Assembly (NCBI GenBank): GCA_032068765.1
Contig: DAMBHY010000005.1
Coordinates: 80,769 to 144,768, forward strand
Direction of reading: 5' to 3'
Origin: DAMBHY01 sp032068765
GTDB lineage: Bacteria > Bacteroidota > Bacteroidia > Bacteroidales > Dysgonomonadaceae
DNA: 64,000 nucleotides
Part shown: piece after piece, positions 1-7,398 of the stretch
Numbering within the stretch: position 1 is the stretch's first letter
How the letters are laid out: each line of letters begins with the position of its first letter
Made by a program: the position numbers and the translations under genes
The notes under the pieces: generated by a model
What the model saw: only the letters and a program-made list of their open reading frames with translations
Told to the model about the DNA's origin: nothing
The model's database searches: none

Positions 1-11
1 TCTAATCTATA

Positions 12-1643
12 ATGCACAAAGAGGCTAAAAACAACATACACAAGATTATTGGAAGCATACTTTTTATTAGTGTGCTTCTAAGTGTTTTTATAGGTGCACG
101 TGCTCAAAAACAAGTCCCCAATCAAAGAATTCCTCAAAATATAAAAATCATCGAACTTCGCAGTGCGGACGAAATGCTTAAACGTGCCAACTCCGAAGCA
201 ATTGTCTTAAAAAACAATGTGGTTTTATATCACGACGGCGCTCTTATGCAATGCGACAGCGCATACTGGTTTGAAAAATCCAATTCTTTCCAGGCATTCA
301 GCAATGTGATGATTAATCAGGGCGACACGTTGTTTGTAAGCGGCGATTATATGTCTTACGACGGTTTGATAAAATTCGCCAAGCTTCGCTACAATGTGCG
401 AATGAAGGATAAAAAAGCTACATTGTTTACAGACAGTCTAGATTTTGACCGTGTTCAAAATTTAGGATATTATTTTGACGGAGGTATGCTTGTAGATGAA
501 GAAAATGAGCTGACCTCCTATTGGGGAGAATACAATACAATCACCAAAGACGCGCTTTTCCGTGATAGCGTGAAACTGGTAAATAAAGATTATACCATTT
601 ATTCCAACCAGTTAAAATATAACACAGCGAGTAAAATTGCTGACCTGATGGGACCGTCTACCATCGTATCAGACAGCGGCACCATACACACTTCGCAGGG
701 ATGGTATAATACGGTGACGGAAGATTCGCAACTGACTCAGAATTCCGAAGTCATAAGTTCCGACGGTACTAAAACTCTCACTGGCAACATTATAGATTAC
801 AACCGTAAAACCGGAATTGGTAAAGTTCAGGGCGACATGAAATTGCATGATAAATTGAGAAAAGTCATGTTGTTCGGCAATTATGGTTATTATAAAGAAA
901 AGCCGGGATATGCCATTGCAACAGATTCTGCTTATGTAATTGACTATTCGCAAAAAGACAGTTTGTTTTTGCGAGGAGATACTTTAGAAATGACTACCGA
1001 CTCTATTTATCGTGAACTTAAAGCTATCGGAAAAGTCAGATATTTCAGAAATGATATTCAAGGAATAAGTGAAACAATGCATTATGTTTCAAAAGATTCG
1101 GTTCTTTATATGAAAGGAAATCCTGTTGTATGGAATAAAAACCAACAGGTGATGGGCGACCAAATAGATGTATTCATGAAAGACAGTGTCATTCGTAAAG
1201 CACTAATTAAAAACTACGCCTTTGCCATTCAGCAGAGAGAAGATGTCTCGCAATACAATCAAATTAAAGGCAAAAACATGACAATCGATTTTGACAAAGG
1301 CGACATTCGGTTCATTACGGTGGAAGGCGGCGTAGAATCCGTTTATTATATGCTGGATAAAGACAAAAAGTTAATAGGACTCAACTTTGCACAAGGACCT
1401 GTACTGAAAATTTCGATGCTGAACGAAGAGATTGAAATCATAAAACTTATTGGCGACAGCAAAGCCACTCTTACGCCAATGTTTCAAATTCAAGAAAAAG
1501 ATAAAACATTATCCGGTTTTCAGTGGTTAGATAATGTACGCCCGAAGAATAAGAATGACATATTCAGAACGAATTCTTTGAACGAAATGAAAGAAATTAC
1601 ACATCCTAAAAGATTTGTCCGAGATCAAGACGTAATACGCTAA
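12..1643 (+). CDS. OstA/LptA-like envelope protein
   Basis: Secreted protein of 543 residues resembling the OstA/LptA family, whose members bind lipopolysaccharide in the periplasm and bridge it to the outer membrane. The N-terminus shows a basic start, a hydrophobic stretch at about residues 13-29 and an ARA|Q signal-peptidase site near residue 32. The remainder is rich in short beta-strand repeats with motifs such as LYHDGALMQCDSA (about residues 72-84) and DYMSYDG, which recur in weaker form to about residue 460, so two or more stacked OstA domains are likely. It is followed 19 bp later by a small membrane protein and then mutL. The LPS-transport role is inferred from the family; a direct role was not tested. 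Confidence 0.8.
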   Translation: MHKEAKNNIHKIIGSILFISVLLSVFIGARAQKQVPNQRIPQNIKIIELRSADEMLKRANSEAIVLKNNVVLYHDGALMQCDSAYWFEKSNSFQAFSNVMINQGDTLFVSGDYMSYDGLIKFAKLRYNVRMKDKKATLFTDSLDFDRVQNLGYYFDGGMLVDEENELTSYWGEYNTITKDALFRDSVKLVNKDYTIYSNQLKYNTASKIADLMGPSTIVSDSGTIHTSQGWYNTVTEDSQLTQNSEVISSDGTKTLTGNIIDYNRKTGIGKVQGDMKLHDKLRKVMLFGNYGYYKEKPGYAIATDSAYVIDYSQKDSLFLRGDTLEMTTDSIYRELKAIGKVRYFRNDIQGISETMHYVSKDSVLYMKGNPVVWNKNQQVMGDQIDVFMKDSVIRKALIKNYAFAIQQREDVSQYNQIKGKNMTIDFDKGDIRFITVEGGVESVYYMLDKDKKLIGLNFAQGPVLKISMLNEEIEIIKLIGDSKATLTPMFQIQEKDKTLSGFQWLDNVRPKNKNDIFRTNSLNEMKEITHPKRFVRDQDVIR

Positions 1644-1662
1644 CAAAATTATTTATAAAATT

Positions 1663-1989
1663 ATGGCTACATTCTTTTTTTACAATAATAAAAAGCCGAG
1701 GAAATTCAATTATCAGCCTATTCTCTATAATCCAGAGCAAGAGGAGCGAGAACAAAACTTGCAAAAAAGAATCAGAGCTATGAAGCAGGAATTGAATGTA
1801 GCATCAGACAATGAAATTGAACCTGAGAAAGTTGATTTCGGAAAAGAATTTCTCAGCCAGACCAAGCATCTCAAGAAAAGAAAAGACAAAGAAGAATCTG
1901 AAACAAAAAGCTTCTTTGCTAACAATGGTCTACTCATTTTATTTTTAATTGCTTTATTTGCTGTTTTCTATTTTTGGATTTTGAGATAA
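1663..1989 (+). CDS. Small C-terminally anchored membrane protein, function unknown
   Basis: Protein of 108 residues that I do not recognise. The first 90 residues are charged and probably alpha-helical or disordered, with several EE/KK/RR runs (for example EQEEREQNLQKR). A single hydrophobic segment at about residues 90-107 (LLILFLIALFAVFYFWI) ends the protein, which fits a tail-anchored protein with its body in the cytoplasm. It begins 19 bp after the OstA-like gene, and its stop lies 14 bp before the likely mutL start, so the three are probably co-transcribed. Composition and codon use match the neighbours, so it is a real gene rather than a shadow. Confidence 0.7.
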   Translation: MATFFFYNNKKPRKFNYQPILYNPEQEEREQNLQKRIRAMKQELNVASDNEIEPEKVDFGKEFLSQTKHLKKRKDKEESETKSFFANNGLLILFLIALFAVFYFWILR

Positions 1990-2003
1990 GACAGATTCCG
2001 TGC

Positions 2004-3815
2004 ATGCCTGACATTATACACCTTCTTCCCGACTCTATTGCCAACCAGATTGCTGCAGGAGAGGTAATTCAAAGACCAGCTTCTGTAATAAAAGAACTGG
2101 TTGAAAATTCAATTGATGCGGGAGCAACCAATATCAATATTATTCTCAAAGATGCCGGACGTACGTTGATTCAGGTAATTGACAACGGAAAAGGTATGTC
2201 GATGACAGATGCCAGAATGGCTTTTGAAAGACATGCAACTTCTAAAATTACTTCTGCAGACGATTTATTTACTTTAAAAACCAAAGGTTTTCGCGGAGAA
2301 GCCTTGGCCTCCATAGCGGCTATAGCTCATGTGGAATTAAAAACACGCCGCGCGGAAGATGAGACCGGAACATATATACGGATTGCCGGATCTAAACTGG
2401 AAAATCAGGAAATCATAGCTTCCCAAATAGGAACCTGCATTTCTGTCAAAAACATTTTCTTCAACGTTCCTGCAAGGAGAAAGTTTCTTAAATCTAACGA
2501 AGTTGAGAGAAGAAATATTTTCATCGAAATCGAGAGAATTGCATTGGTTCATCCTACAATTGATTTTACGCTTACCGAAAATGATACACAGACCCTCTAT
2601 CTTCCATCAGCATCATCAAGACAGCGCATCATTCAACTGGAAGGAAAAAACGTAAATCCGCAGCTAATCGAAATACATACCGAAACTTCTTTAGCTAAAA
2701 TTTACGGCTACATTTCCAAACCCGAAAATGCAAAGAAGGGAAAAGCTTCTCAATTCTTTTTTGCCAACAATCGTTTTATAAGACATCCATACTTCCATCG
2801 GGCTGTTATGAAAGCGTACGAACCGCTTATTCTGCCCAATCTGAACCCTAGCTACTTCATATATATTGATGTTGACCCAAGCGCTATCGACGTTAATATT
2901 CACCCTACCAAAACGGAAGTAAAGTTTGAGAATGAACAAGCCATGTGGCAGATATTGATGGTGACACTCAAAGAAGCATTGGGGAAATTTAATGCTGTGC
3001 CGTCCATTGATTTTGACAGGCAGGACGCGATTGATATTCCCATTTATAATGCAGAAACTCACGTACAAATGCCCAAAATTACTATCAATCCATCGTATAA
3101 TCCTTTTGAAAGCGCTTCGCCAAAAACAGACCTCCATCGAAAAATTGACTTAAATTGGGAAAAGCTGTACTCAGGGTTTGAAAATGAAAAAAAAACGGAA
3201 AATACTCCCACTGATATTTTATTTCCTGAAAGTTCTACAATGGACTTAACAACAAATTCAAATTACTTTCAATATAAGAAACGCTATATTTTAACTTCGG
3301 TAGAATCGGGTTTGATGTTTATCGATCAACACAGAGCGCATACACGCATACTTTTTGATAAATATTTAGAGCAGATAAAATCAAGAAAAGGAGTGACGCA
3401 GCGACTTTTGTTTCCTGAAATTATTGATGTAACTTTCGAAGAAGAATCAATATTAAATACTATTCAGGAAGATTTGGAAAGTCTCGGATTTGAATTGAGT
3501 AACCTGGGAAACAGACAGTATGCCGTTCAAGGCATTCCGTCACAAATTGAAAACGGAGATATTTCTCAAATAATCAGATGCATGCTTCAGGTTTGCATGG
3601 ATATTGACACAAGTATAAGCGACGAGATGCATGAAACGATTTCACTTTCGATGGCAAGAATGACAGCGATTCCTTATGAACGAGCACTTTCTAGTGTGGA
3701 GATGAAAAATCTGGCAGACGAAATATTTGCATGCTCTGAATGCAACCATACACCAGATGGAAAAACAATTATTTATGTTCTTCCTGATGACGAAATTTTA
3801 AGAAAACTCAAGTAA
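2004..3815 (+). CDS. mutL: DNA mismatch repair protein MutL
   Basis: Mismatch repair ATPase that couples MutS mismatch recognition to downstream repair. From the ATG at 2004 the protein has 603 residues and begins MPDIIHLLPDSIANQI, the usual MutL start; an upstream in-frame ATG at 1974 would overlap the previous gene and add an atypical ten residues. GHKL ATPase motifs are clear: ELVENSIDAGA (31-41), DNGKGM (60-65) and GFRGEALASI (95-104). The C-terminal dimerisation domain has DQHRAH at 441-446 where endonuclease-type MutL proteins carry DQHA followed by two conserved Glu, and the last domain has CNHTPDGK rather than a C-P-H-G-R-P motif, so nicking activity is uncertain. Confidence 0.95.
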   Translation: MPDIIHLLPDSIANQIAAGEVIQRPASVIKELVENSIDAGATNINIILKDAGRTLIQVIDNGKGMSMTDARMAFERHATSKITSADDLFTLKTKGFRGEALASIAAIAHVELKTRRAEDETGTYIRIAGSKLENQEIIASQIGTCISVKNIFFNVPARRKFLKSNEVERRNIFIEIERIALVHPTIDFTLTENDTQTLYLPSASSRQRIIQLEGKNVNPQLIEIHTETSLAKIYGYISKPENAKKGKASQFFFANNRFIRHPYFHRAVMKAYEPLILPNLNPSYFIYIDVDPSAIDVNIHPTKTEVKFENEQAMWQILMVTLKEALGKFNAVPSIDFDRQDAIDIPIYNAETHVQMPKITINPSYNPFESASPKTDLHRKIDLNWEKLYSGFENEKKTENTPTDILFPESSTMDLTTNSNYFQYKKRYILTSVESGLMFIDQHRAHTRILFDKYLEQIKSRKGVTQRLLFPEIIDVTFEEESILNTIQEDLESLGFELSNLGNRQYAVQGIPSQIENGDISQIIRCMLQVCMDIDTSISDEMHETISLSMARMTAIPYERALSSVEMKNLADEIFACSECNHTPDGKTIIYVLPDDEILRKLK

Positions 3816-3836
3816 TCCAACTAACATAAATATATT

Positions 3837-4790
3837 ATGCAATATAGATATTGTGGCAAAAGCGGACTCCAACTTCCATTAATCTCATTGGGATTGTGGC
3901 ATAACTTTGGACTTGAGGATAACAAGAAAACCGCCCGCGAAATGATTCTTCATGCATTCGATAAAGGCATCACCCATATTGATATTGCGAACAACTATGG
4001 TCCGCCTCCGGGTGCTGCTGAAATCACTTTTGGAGAAATTCTAAAAAAAGATCTTGCAGCACATCGTGACGAACTCATTATATCTTCAAAAGCGGGTCAT
4101 CTGATGTGGGACGGACCTTATGGAGATGGAGGATCCAGAAAATATTTGATGGCAAGCATCAATCAAAGCTTGAAAAGAACCAATCTTGAATATTTTGATA
4201 TTTTCTATTCTCATCGTTACGATCCTAGTACTCCAATCGAAGAAACAATGCAGGCATTGGTAGATATAGTACGACATGGGAAAGCGCTATACATTGGCAT
4301 CTCCAAATATCCACCAAAACAAGCGCAAATTGCCTTTGATTATTTGAAAGAAAACAATGTGCCATGCCTGATTTTTCAGGATAAATACAATCTCATTCAC
4401 CGAAATGTAGAAAGCAAAATCCTTGATTTGTGCGAAGAAAACGGAAGCGGATTTATCGCATTCTCACCACTTGCGCAAGGGATACTCACAGAAAAATATC
4501 TAAACGGAATACCTGAAAATTCACGCGCAAAAGACGCACATGGATATTTAAAGACAACACAGATTGCCGAATCGGATTTAGATAAAGTACGGAAACTGGA
4601 AAAAATTGCTCAACAAAGAAATCAAACCATCGCTCAATTATCATTGTCTTGGATATTAAACAATTCAAAAGTCACATCTGTAATTGTTGGCGCACGCAAT
4701 TTAGATCAGCTTCAGGGAAATATTCAAACTTTAGAAAACCTACAATTGTCCACTGAAGAAAAGGAAAATATAGATAATATCTTTTCATAG
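3837..4790 (+). CDS. Aldo/keto reductase, YghZ/glyceraldehyde-3-phosphate reductase type
   Basis: NAD(P)H-dependent oxidoreductase of 317 residues with a TIM-barrel aldo/keto reductase fold. The catalytic tetrad is visible as D49, Y54, K85 and H126 (motifs THIDIANNYG, SSKAGH and FYSHRYDP). The sequence GPPPGAAEITFGEIL and WDGPYGDGGSRKYL resemble the YghZ subfamily, which reduces L-glyceraldehyde 3-phosphate and methylglyoxal, but it is somewhat shorter than the usual ~345 residues. It starts 21 bp after mutL, so it may share its transcript, although the functions are unrelated. The substrate cannot be fixed from sequence. Confidence 0.88.
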   Translation: MQYRYCGKSGLQLPLISLGLWHNFGLEDNKKTAREMILHAFDKGITHIDIANNYGPPPGAAEITFGEILKKDLAAHRDELIISSKAGHLMWDGPYGDGGSRKYLMASINQSLKRTNLEYFDIFYSHRYDPSTPIEETMQALVDIVRHGKALYIGISKYPPKQAQIAFDYLKENNVPCLIFQDKYNLIHRNVESKILDLCEENGSGFIAFSPLAQGILTEKYLNGIPENSRAKDAHGYLKTTQIAESDLDKVRKLEKIAQQRNQTIAQLSLSWILNNSKVTSVIVGARNLDQLQGNIQTLENLQLSTEEKENIDNIFS

Positions 4791-4847
4791 GATCAAGTAG
4801 ATTATCGCGCTTATTAGAAAGTAATTCAGAAATATTTAGAAATTTAT

Positions 4848-4878
4848 TTTGCAAAATAAATAAACATTCCTACATTTG
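4848..4878 (+). promoter_or_regulatory. Bacteroidetes-type promoter of tRNA-Gly/tRNA-Leu
   Basis: TTTG at 4848-4851, a 19 bp spacer and TACATTTG at 4871-4878 match the Bacteroidetes primary sigma consensus (TTTG, 19-21 bp, TAnnTTTG) exactly. The -7 box ends about 53 bp before the tRNA-Gly gene, so a precursor leader of about 45 nt is expected. Confidence 0.85.
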
Positions 4879-4931
4879 CAGTCGCAAATAAAAAAAGTGA
4901 CCAAACGAGGTCATTATATTGGAAACATATT

Positions 4932-5004
4932 GCGGAAGTAGCTCAGTTGGTAGAGCATAACCTTGCCAAGGTTAGGGTCGCGGGTTCGAGTCCCGTCTTC
5001 CGCT
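4932..5004 (+). tRNA. tRNA-Gly(GCC)
   Basis: Full cloverleaf of 73 nt. The acceptor arms are GCGGAAG and CTTCCGC with a U discriminator, the T-loop has GGTTCGAGTCC, and the seven-base anticodon loop TTGCCAA gives GCC. The 3' CCA is not encoded, but the first base after the discriminator is C. It is nine bases from the following tRNA-Leu, so both come from one transcript. Confidence 0.97.
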
Positions 5005-5013
5005 CATTGGTCT

Positions 5014-5097
5014 GCTCGGATGGTGGAATGGTAGACACGCAAGACTTAAAATCTTGTGACCATTACGGTTGTGCGGGTTCAAGTCCCGCTCCGAGTA
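5014..5097 (+). tRNA. tRNA-Leu(TAA)
   Basis: Class II tRNA of 84 nt with a long variable arm. The acceptor arms GCTCGGA and TCCGAGT pair with a G1-U72 wobble, the anticodon stem is CAAGA/TCTTG and the loop CTTAAAA gives anticodon TAA. Discriminator A is followed by C; CCA is not encoded. Confidence 0.97.
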
Positions 5098-5100
5098 CAC

Positions 5101-5140
5101 AAACCTGTATATGTTTAAAACTATACAGGTTTATTTTTTA
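5101..5140 (+). terminator. Intrinsic terminator after tRNA-Leu(TAA)
   Basis: A perfect 11 bp stem (AAACCTGTATA at 5101-5111, its complement at 5122-5132) with a 10-base loop, followed by ATTTTTTA. It ends the two-tRNA transcript and separates it from rpsU. Confidence 0.88.
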
Positions 5141-5167
5141 AAACTACAATTTTTAGATAACAGAAGG

Positions 5168-5293
5168 GAGGTTATTGTAATCCTTTTTTAAAGTATAAAA
5201 TTTATACATACAAAATTCAACATCTGCCAAGAACATTGGCGGATTAAACAATTTATAGCATCATTTTTTTATAAATTGTTGCCAATAACCCTC
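5168..5293 (+). promoter_or_regulatory. Structured rpsU leader (candidate cis-regulatory RNA)
   Basis: The region between the tRNA terminator and rpsU can fold into a closed multi-helix domain. GAGGTTATTG (5168-5177) pairs with CAATAACCCTC (5283-5293) with a single bulged C. Inside lie a short hairpin GTATA/TATAC (5193-5207), a 9 bp hairpin (5222-5244, one U-G pair, loop GAACA) and a perfect 11 bp hairpin (5247-5280). ATTGGC (5235-5240) could instead pair with GCCAAT (5281-5286), giving a possible alternative state. The base sequence GGAGGT (5167-5172) is complementary to the 16S 3' tail and is largely buried in the closing helix. The rpsU start lies 26 nt after the domain. I do not recognise a named RNA family; the function is inferred from position and folding by eye. 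Confidence 0.55.
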
Positions 5294-5319
5294 AAAAACA
5301 GAATAAAAATTTTTACAAT

Positions 5320-5511
5320 ATGATTATCGTACAATTAAAAGAAGGCGAAAATATTGAAAGAGCCTTAAAAAAATTCAAACGTAAATATGAAAAAACAGGT
5401 GTCGTAAAAGAACTTCGTAGCAGACAAGCTTTTATCAAACCATCTGTTGATAAACGCAAAAAAAGAGAACATGCGGTTTACGTTCAACAAATGCAACAAA
5501 CAGAAGATTAG
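5320..5511 (+). CDS. rpsU: Ribosomal protein bS21
   Basis: Small-subunit protein of 63 residues, a normal length for Bacteroidetes bS21. The sequence starts MIIVQLKEGENIERALKKF and ends in a basic tail (VDKRKKREH), both typical. In Bacteroidetes, bS21 together with bS18 and bS6 holds the 16S 3' tail and hides the anti-Shine-Dalgarno, which explains why genes of the phylum do not use Shine-Dalgarno sites. The long structured leader just upstream suggests control at the mRNA level. A Xer recombinase gene follows after 50 bp, then hpf. Confidence 0.97.
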   Translation: MIIVQLKEGENIERALKKFKRKYEKTGVVKELRSRQAFIKPSVDKRKKREHAVYVQQMQQTED

Positions 5512-5561
5512 TTTGCAATTTGTTTGATTTTCCCGTATTTTCGTAGATATTTTGCTGCGAA

Positions 5562-6449
5562 ATGTGGAAAAAAAAATTCATAGACTATCTCCGTGTTGAG
5601 AGGAATTATTCTTCTCACACGGAGATTTCTTATTTAAACGACATTAGTCAGTTTGAAAAATTCATTATTCGCGAAAAAAAAACTTTTGATGTTCAAAAAA
5701 TCAACAAAGATGATATTCGAATATGGATTGCCGAAATGATGGAGTCCGGTACCAGTCCACGAACCATCAAACGAAAACTAAGCGCTGTAAAATCTTTTTT
5801 TAAATATCTGAAAAAACAAAATGTTGTGGAAAATAATCCTACCCAATACGTTATTGCTCCGAAAATACCAAAAAAATTGCCATCTTTCGCAAATGATGCG
5901 CAGTTAACCAAAATTTTAGACGAATCAATCGATACAGATGATTTTGAAATAGTAAGAAATCACACAATTTTGGAACTGCTTTATGTTACCGGAATGCGAC
6001 GAGCTGAATTATTGTCGCTCAAAGTTTCCGATATCGACACCTTTAGTAAAACATTAAAAGTAACGGGTAAAAGAAATAAACAAAGAATCATTCCGTTATC
6101 AGATAACATCTTGCAAAAAATCAATGAATACATCCTTATCAGAGATGAAAAAGTTGAGAACAAAACTGAAAAGCTTTTTGTTAAAAAGGATGGAAGAGAG
6201 ATGTATCCGGCATTGGTCTATAAAATCATTCATGAACAATTAGGCTCAATATCCACTCTGTCAAAAAAAAGTCCGCACGTGCTGAGACATTCATTCGCAA
6301 CAGAAATGCTGAATAATGGAGCCGAAATCAATGCCGTAAAGGAACTTTTAGGACATTCAAGTCTTTCTTCCACGGAAGTTTACACACATGTAACTTTCGA
6401 GGAATTGAAAAAAGTATATAACCAAGCTCATCCAAGAGCAAAAAAATGA
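5562..6449 (+). CDS. Tyrosine recombinase, XerC/XerD type
   Basis: Site-specific recombinase of 295 residues, the standard length of the chromosomal Xer proteins that resolve chromosome dimers at dif. The N-terminal SAM-like DNA-binding domain covers about residues 1-85. The catalytic residues are all present: R146 (TGMRRAEL), K170 (TGKRNKQR), H239 and R242 (HVLRHSFAT), H265 (LLGHSS) and nucleophile Y274 (STEVYTH). The housekeeping setting between rpsU and hpf, and absence of any attachment site or phage gene, argue for a cellular Xer rather than a mobile-element integrase. I cannot decide between XerC and XerD. Its TGA stop overlaps the Shine-Dalgarno site of hpf. Confidence 0.9.
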   Translation: MWKKKFIDYLRVERNYSSHTEISYLNDISQFEKFIIREKKTFDVQKINKDDIRIWIAEMMESGTSPRTIKRKLSAVKSFFKYLKKQNVVENNPTQYVIAPKIPKKLPSFANDAQLTKILDESIDTDDFEIVRNHTILELLYVTGMRRAELLSLKVSDIDTFSKTLKVTGKRNKQRIIPLSDNILQKINEYILIRDEKVENKTEKLFVKKDGREMYPALVYKIIHEQLGSISTLSKKSPHVLRHSFATEMLNNGAEINAVKELLGHSSLSSTEVYTHVTFEELKKVYNQAHPRAKK

Positions 6450-6454
6450 AGGAG
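6449..6454 (+). promoter_or_regulatory. Shine-Dalgarno site of hpf
   Basis: AAGGAG lies 8 nt before the hpf ATG at 6463 and overlaps the recombinase stop codon. This is canonical sequence and spacing; the other starts inspected in this window have A/T-rich upstream regions without such a site. Confidence 0.7.
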
Positions 6455-6462
6455 TAAACATT

Positions 6463-6756
6463 ATGGAACTACGTATTCAATCAATCAATTTTGAAGCAAC
6501 AGAACAATTAAAAGGTTTTATTGAAAAGAAAATATCCAAACTTGAGAAGTATGCAGATATCATTTACACAGATATTAATCTGAAGGTTGTCAAACCTGAA
6601 ACTGCAAATAATAAAGAAGCTTCAGTGAAACTTCATTCTAATAATGGTGAGTTTTTTGCAGACAAAACATCCGACACATTTGAGGAGTCTATTGATCAGT
6701 GCATCGAAGCACTCGAAAAACAAATATCGAAATCAAAAGACAAAAAAGACAAATAA
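6463..6756 (+). CDS. hpf: Ribosome hibernation promoting factor (HPF/RaiA family, short form)
   Basis: Protein of 97 residues that binds the 30S subunit decoding region and promotes ribosome inactivation or dimerisation under slow growth. It matches the short HPF form: MELRIQSINFEATEQLKGFI opens the beta-alpha-beta-beta-beta-alpha fold, and the C-terminus is a lysine-rich tail (SKSKDKKDK). There is no long-form dimerisation domain. It is preceded by a canonical Shine-Dalgarno site, which is unusual here, and lies 13 bp after the recombinase gene. The tRNA-Thr/Tyr/Gly/Thr-tuf block follows, with its own promoter. Confidence 0.92.
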   Translation: MELRIQSINFEATEQLKGFIEKKISKLEKYADIIYTDINLKVVKPETANNKEASVKLHSNNGEFFADKTSDTFEESIDQCIEALEKQISKSKDKKDK

Positions 6757-6777
6757 CAAAAAAAAATTTACCAATTA

Positions 6778-6808
6778 TTTGGTATTAGAAAAAATATTTG
6801 TACCTTTG
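6778..6808 (+). promoter_or_regulatory. Bacteroidetes-type promoter of the tRNA-Thr/Tyr/Gly/Thr-tuf cluster
   Basis: TTTG (6778-6781), 19 bp spacer and TACCTTTG (6801-6808) match the consensus exactly, about 60 bp before tRNA-Thr(TGT). Confidence 0.85.
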
Positions 6809-6867
6809 CGACCGTTTCTCTCCTAACACATACAGAGAGATACGGTTTTTTTAAATAAAAACTACCC

Positions 6868-6941
6868 GCCTCTTTAGCTCAGTTGGCCAGAGCACGTGAT
6901 TTGTAATCTCGGGGTCGTTGGTTCGAATCCGACAAGAGGCT
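6868..6941 (+). tRNA. tRNA-Thr(TGT)
   Basis: Cloverleaf of 74 nt with acceptor arms GCCTCTT/AAGAGGC, U discriminator and anticodon loop TTTGTAA, giving TGT. The anticodon stem has one U-U mismatch. CCA is not encoded; the base after the discriminator is C. Confidence 0.96.
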
Positions 6942-6948
6942 CACTCAC

Positions 6949-7004
6949 ATCACAATACACAATTTCTAATCTTAGAATTCGTAGATTATGTATTGTGATT
7001 TTTT
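6949..7004 (+). terminator. Long hairpin with T tract between tRNA-Thr and tRNA-Tyr
   Basis: ATCACAATACA (6949-6959) pairs perfectly with TGTATTGTGAT (6989-6999), and the enclosed bases form a second, imperfect stem (AATCT/AGATT). Six T residues follow. It looks like an intrinsic terminator inside the tRNA cluster, so downstream tRNAs depend on read-through or a separate promoter. Confidence 0.7.
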
Positions 7005-7010
7005 GTAAAG

Positions 7011-7093
7011 GGGCAGTTACCAGAGTGGCCAAATGGGGCTGACTGTAACTCAGCTGGCTTTCGCCTTCGGTGGTTCGAATCCATCACTGCCCA
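7011..7093 (+). tRNA. tRNA-Tyr(GTA)
   Basis: Class II tRNA of 83 nt. Acceptor arms GGGCAGT/ACTGCCC, A discriminator, anticodon stem GCTGA/TCAGC with loop CTGTAAC (GTA), and a long variable arm. CCA not encoded; C follows the discriminator. Confidence 0.96.
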
Positions 7094-7100
7094 CTTTTTT

Positions 7101-7122
7101 TATATTTGCTTATTGGCAAATA
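7101..7122 (+). promoter_or_regulatory. Inter-tRNA hairpin overlapping a -7-like box
   Basis: TATTTGC (7103-7109) and GCAAATA (7116-7122) form a 7 bp hairpin between tRNA-Tyr and tRNA-Gly. The same bases include TATATTTG (7101-7108), a perfect -7 box without a convincing -33 partner. It may be a processing structure or a weak internal promoter. Confidence 0.35.
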
Positions 7123-7126
7123 AACT

Positions 7127-7199
7127 GCGGAAGTAGCTCAGTTGATAGAGCATTAGCCTTCCAAGCTGAGGGTCGCGGGTTTGAGCCCCGTCTTCCGCT
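7127..7199 (+). tRNA. tRNA-Gly(TCC)
   Basis: Cloverleaf of 73 nt with acceptor arms GCGGAAG/CTTCCGC, identical to those of tRNA-Gly(GCC) at 4932. Anticodon loop CTTCCAA gives TCC. The T-loop reads GTTTGAGCC. U discriminator followed by C; CCA not encoded. Confidence 0.96.
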
Positions 7200-7203
7200 C
7201 TTT

Positions 7204-7275
<72 letters not shown>

Positions 7276-7293
7276 CTAGTTTTTTCGAAATTT

Positions 7294-7333
7294 AAATAAG
7301 AAAGATCAAGAGATTCTTGTATCTGTCTTATTT
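7294..7333 (+). promoter_or_regulatory. Long hairpin in the tuf leader
   Basis: AAATAAGA/TCTTATTT, AGAT/ATCT and CAAGA/TCTTG stack into a 17 bp hairpin with one mismatch, one bulged U and a GAU loop, between tRNA-Thr(GGT) and tuf. No T tract follows, so it is better read as an RNA processing or leader structure than as a terminator. Confidence 0.5.
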
Positions 7334-7398
7334 ATTATATCAAGTTTAAAACTTAACATAAAAGATAACAACATTTTAATTTAACTAAAAGAATATTT

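Noticed and set aside
4947..5141. Open frame running over tRNA-Gly and tRNA-Leu(TAA)
   Set aside because: The bases are fully explained by two tRNA genes and their terminator.
5562..6449. Phage or island integrase
   Set aside because: Although a tyrosine recombinase lies near tRNA genes, it has the size, context (rpsU and hpf) and lack of neighbours or attachment repeats of a cellular Xer protein.
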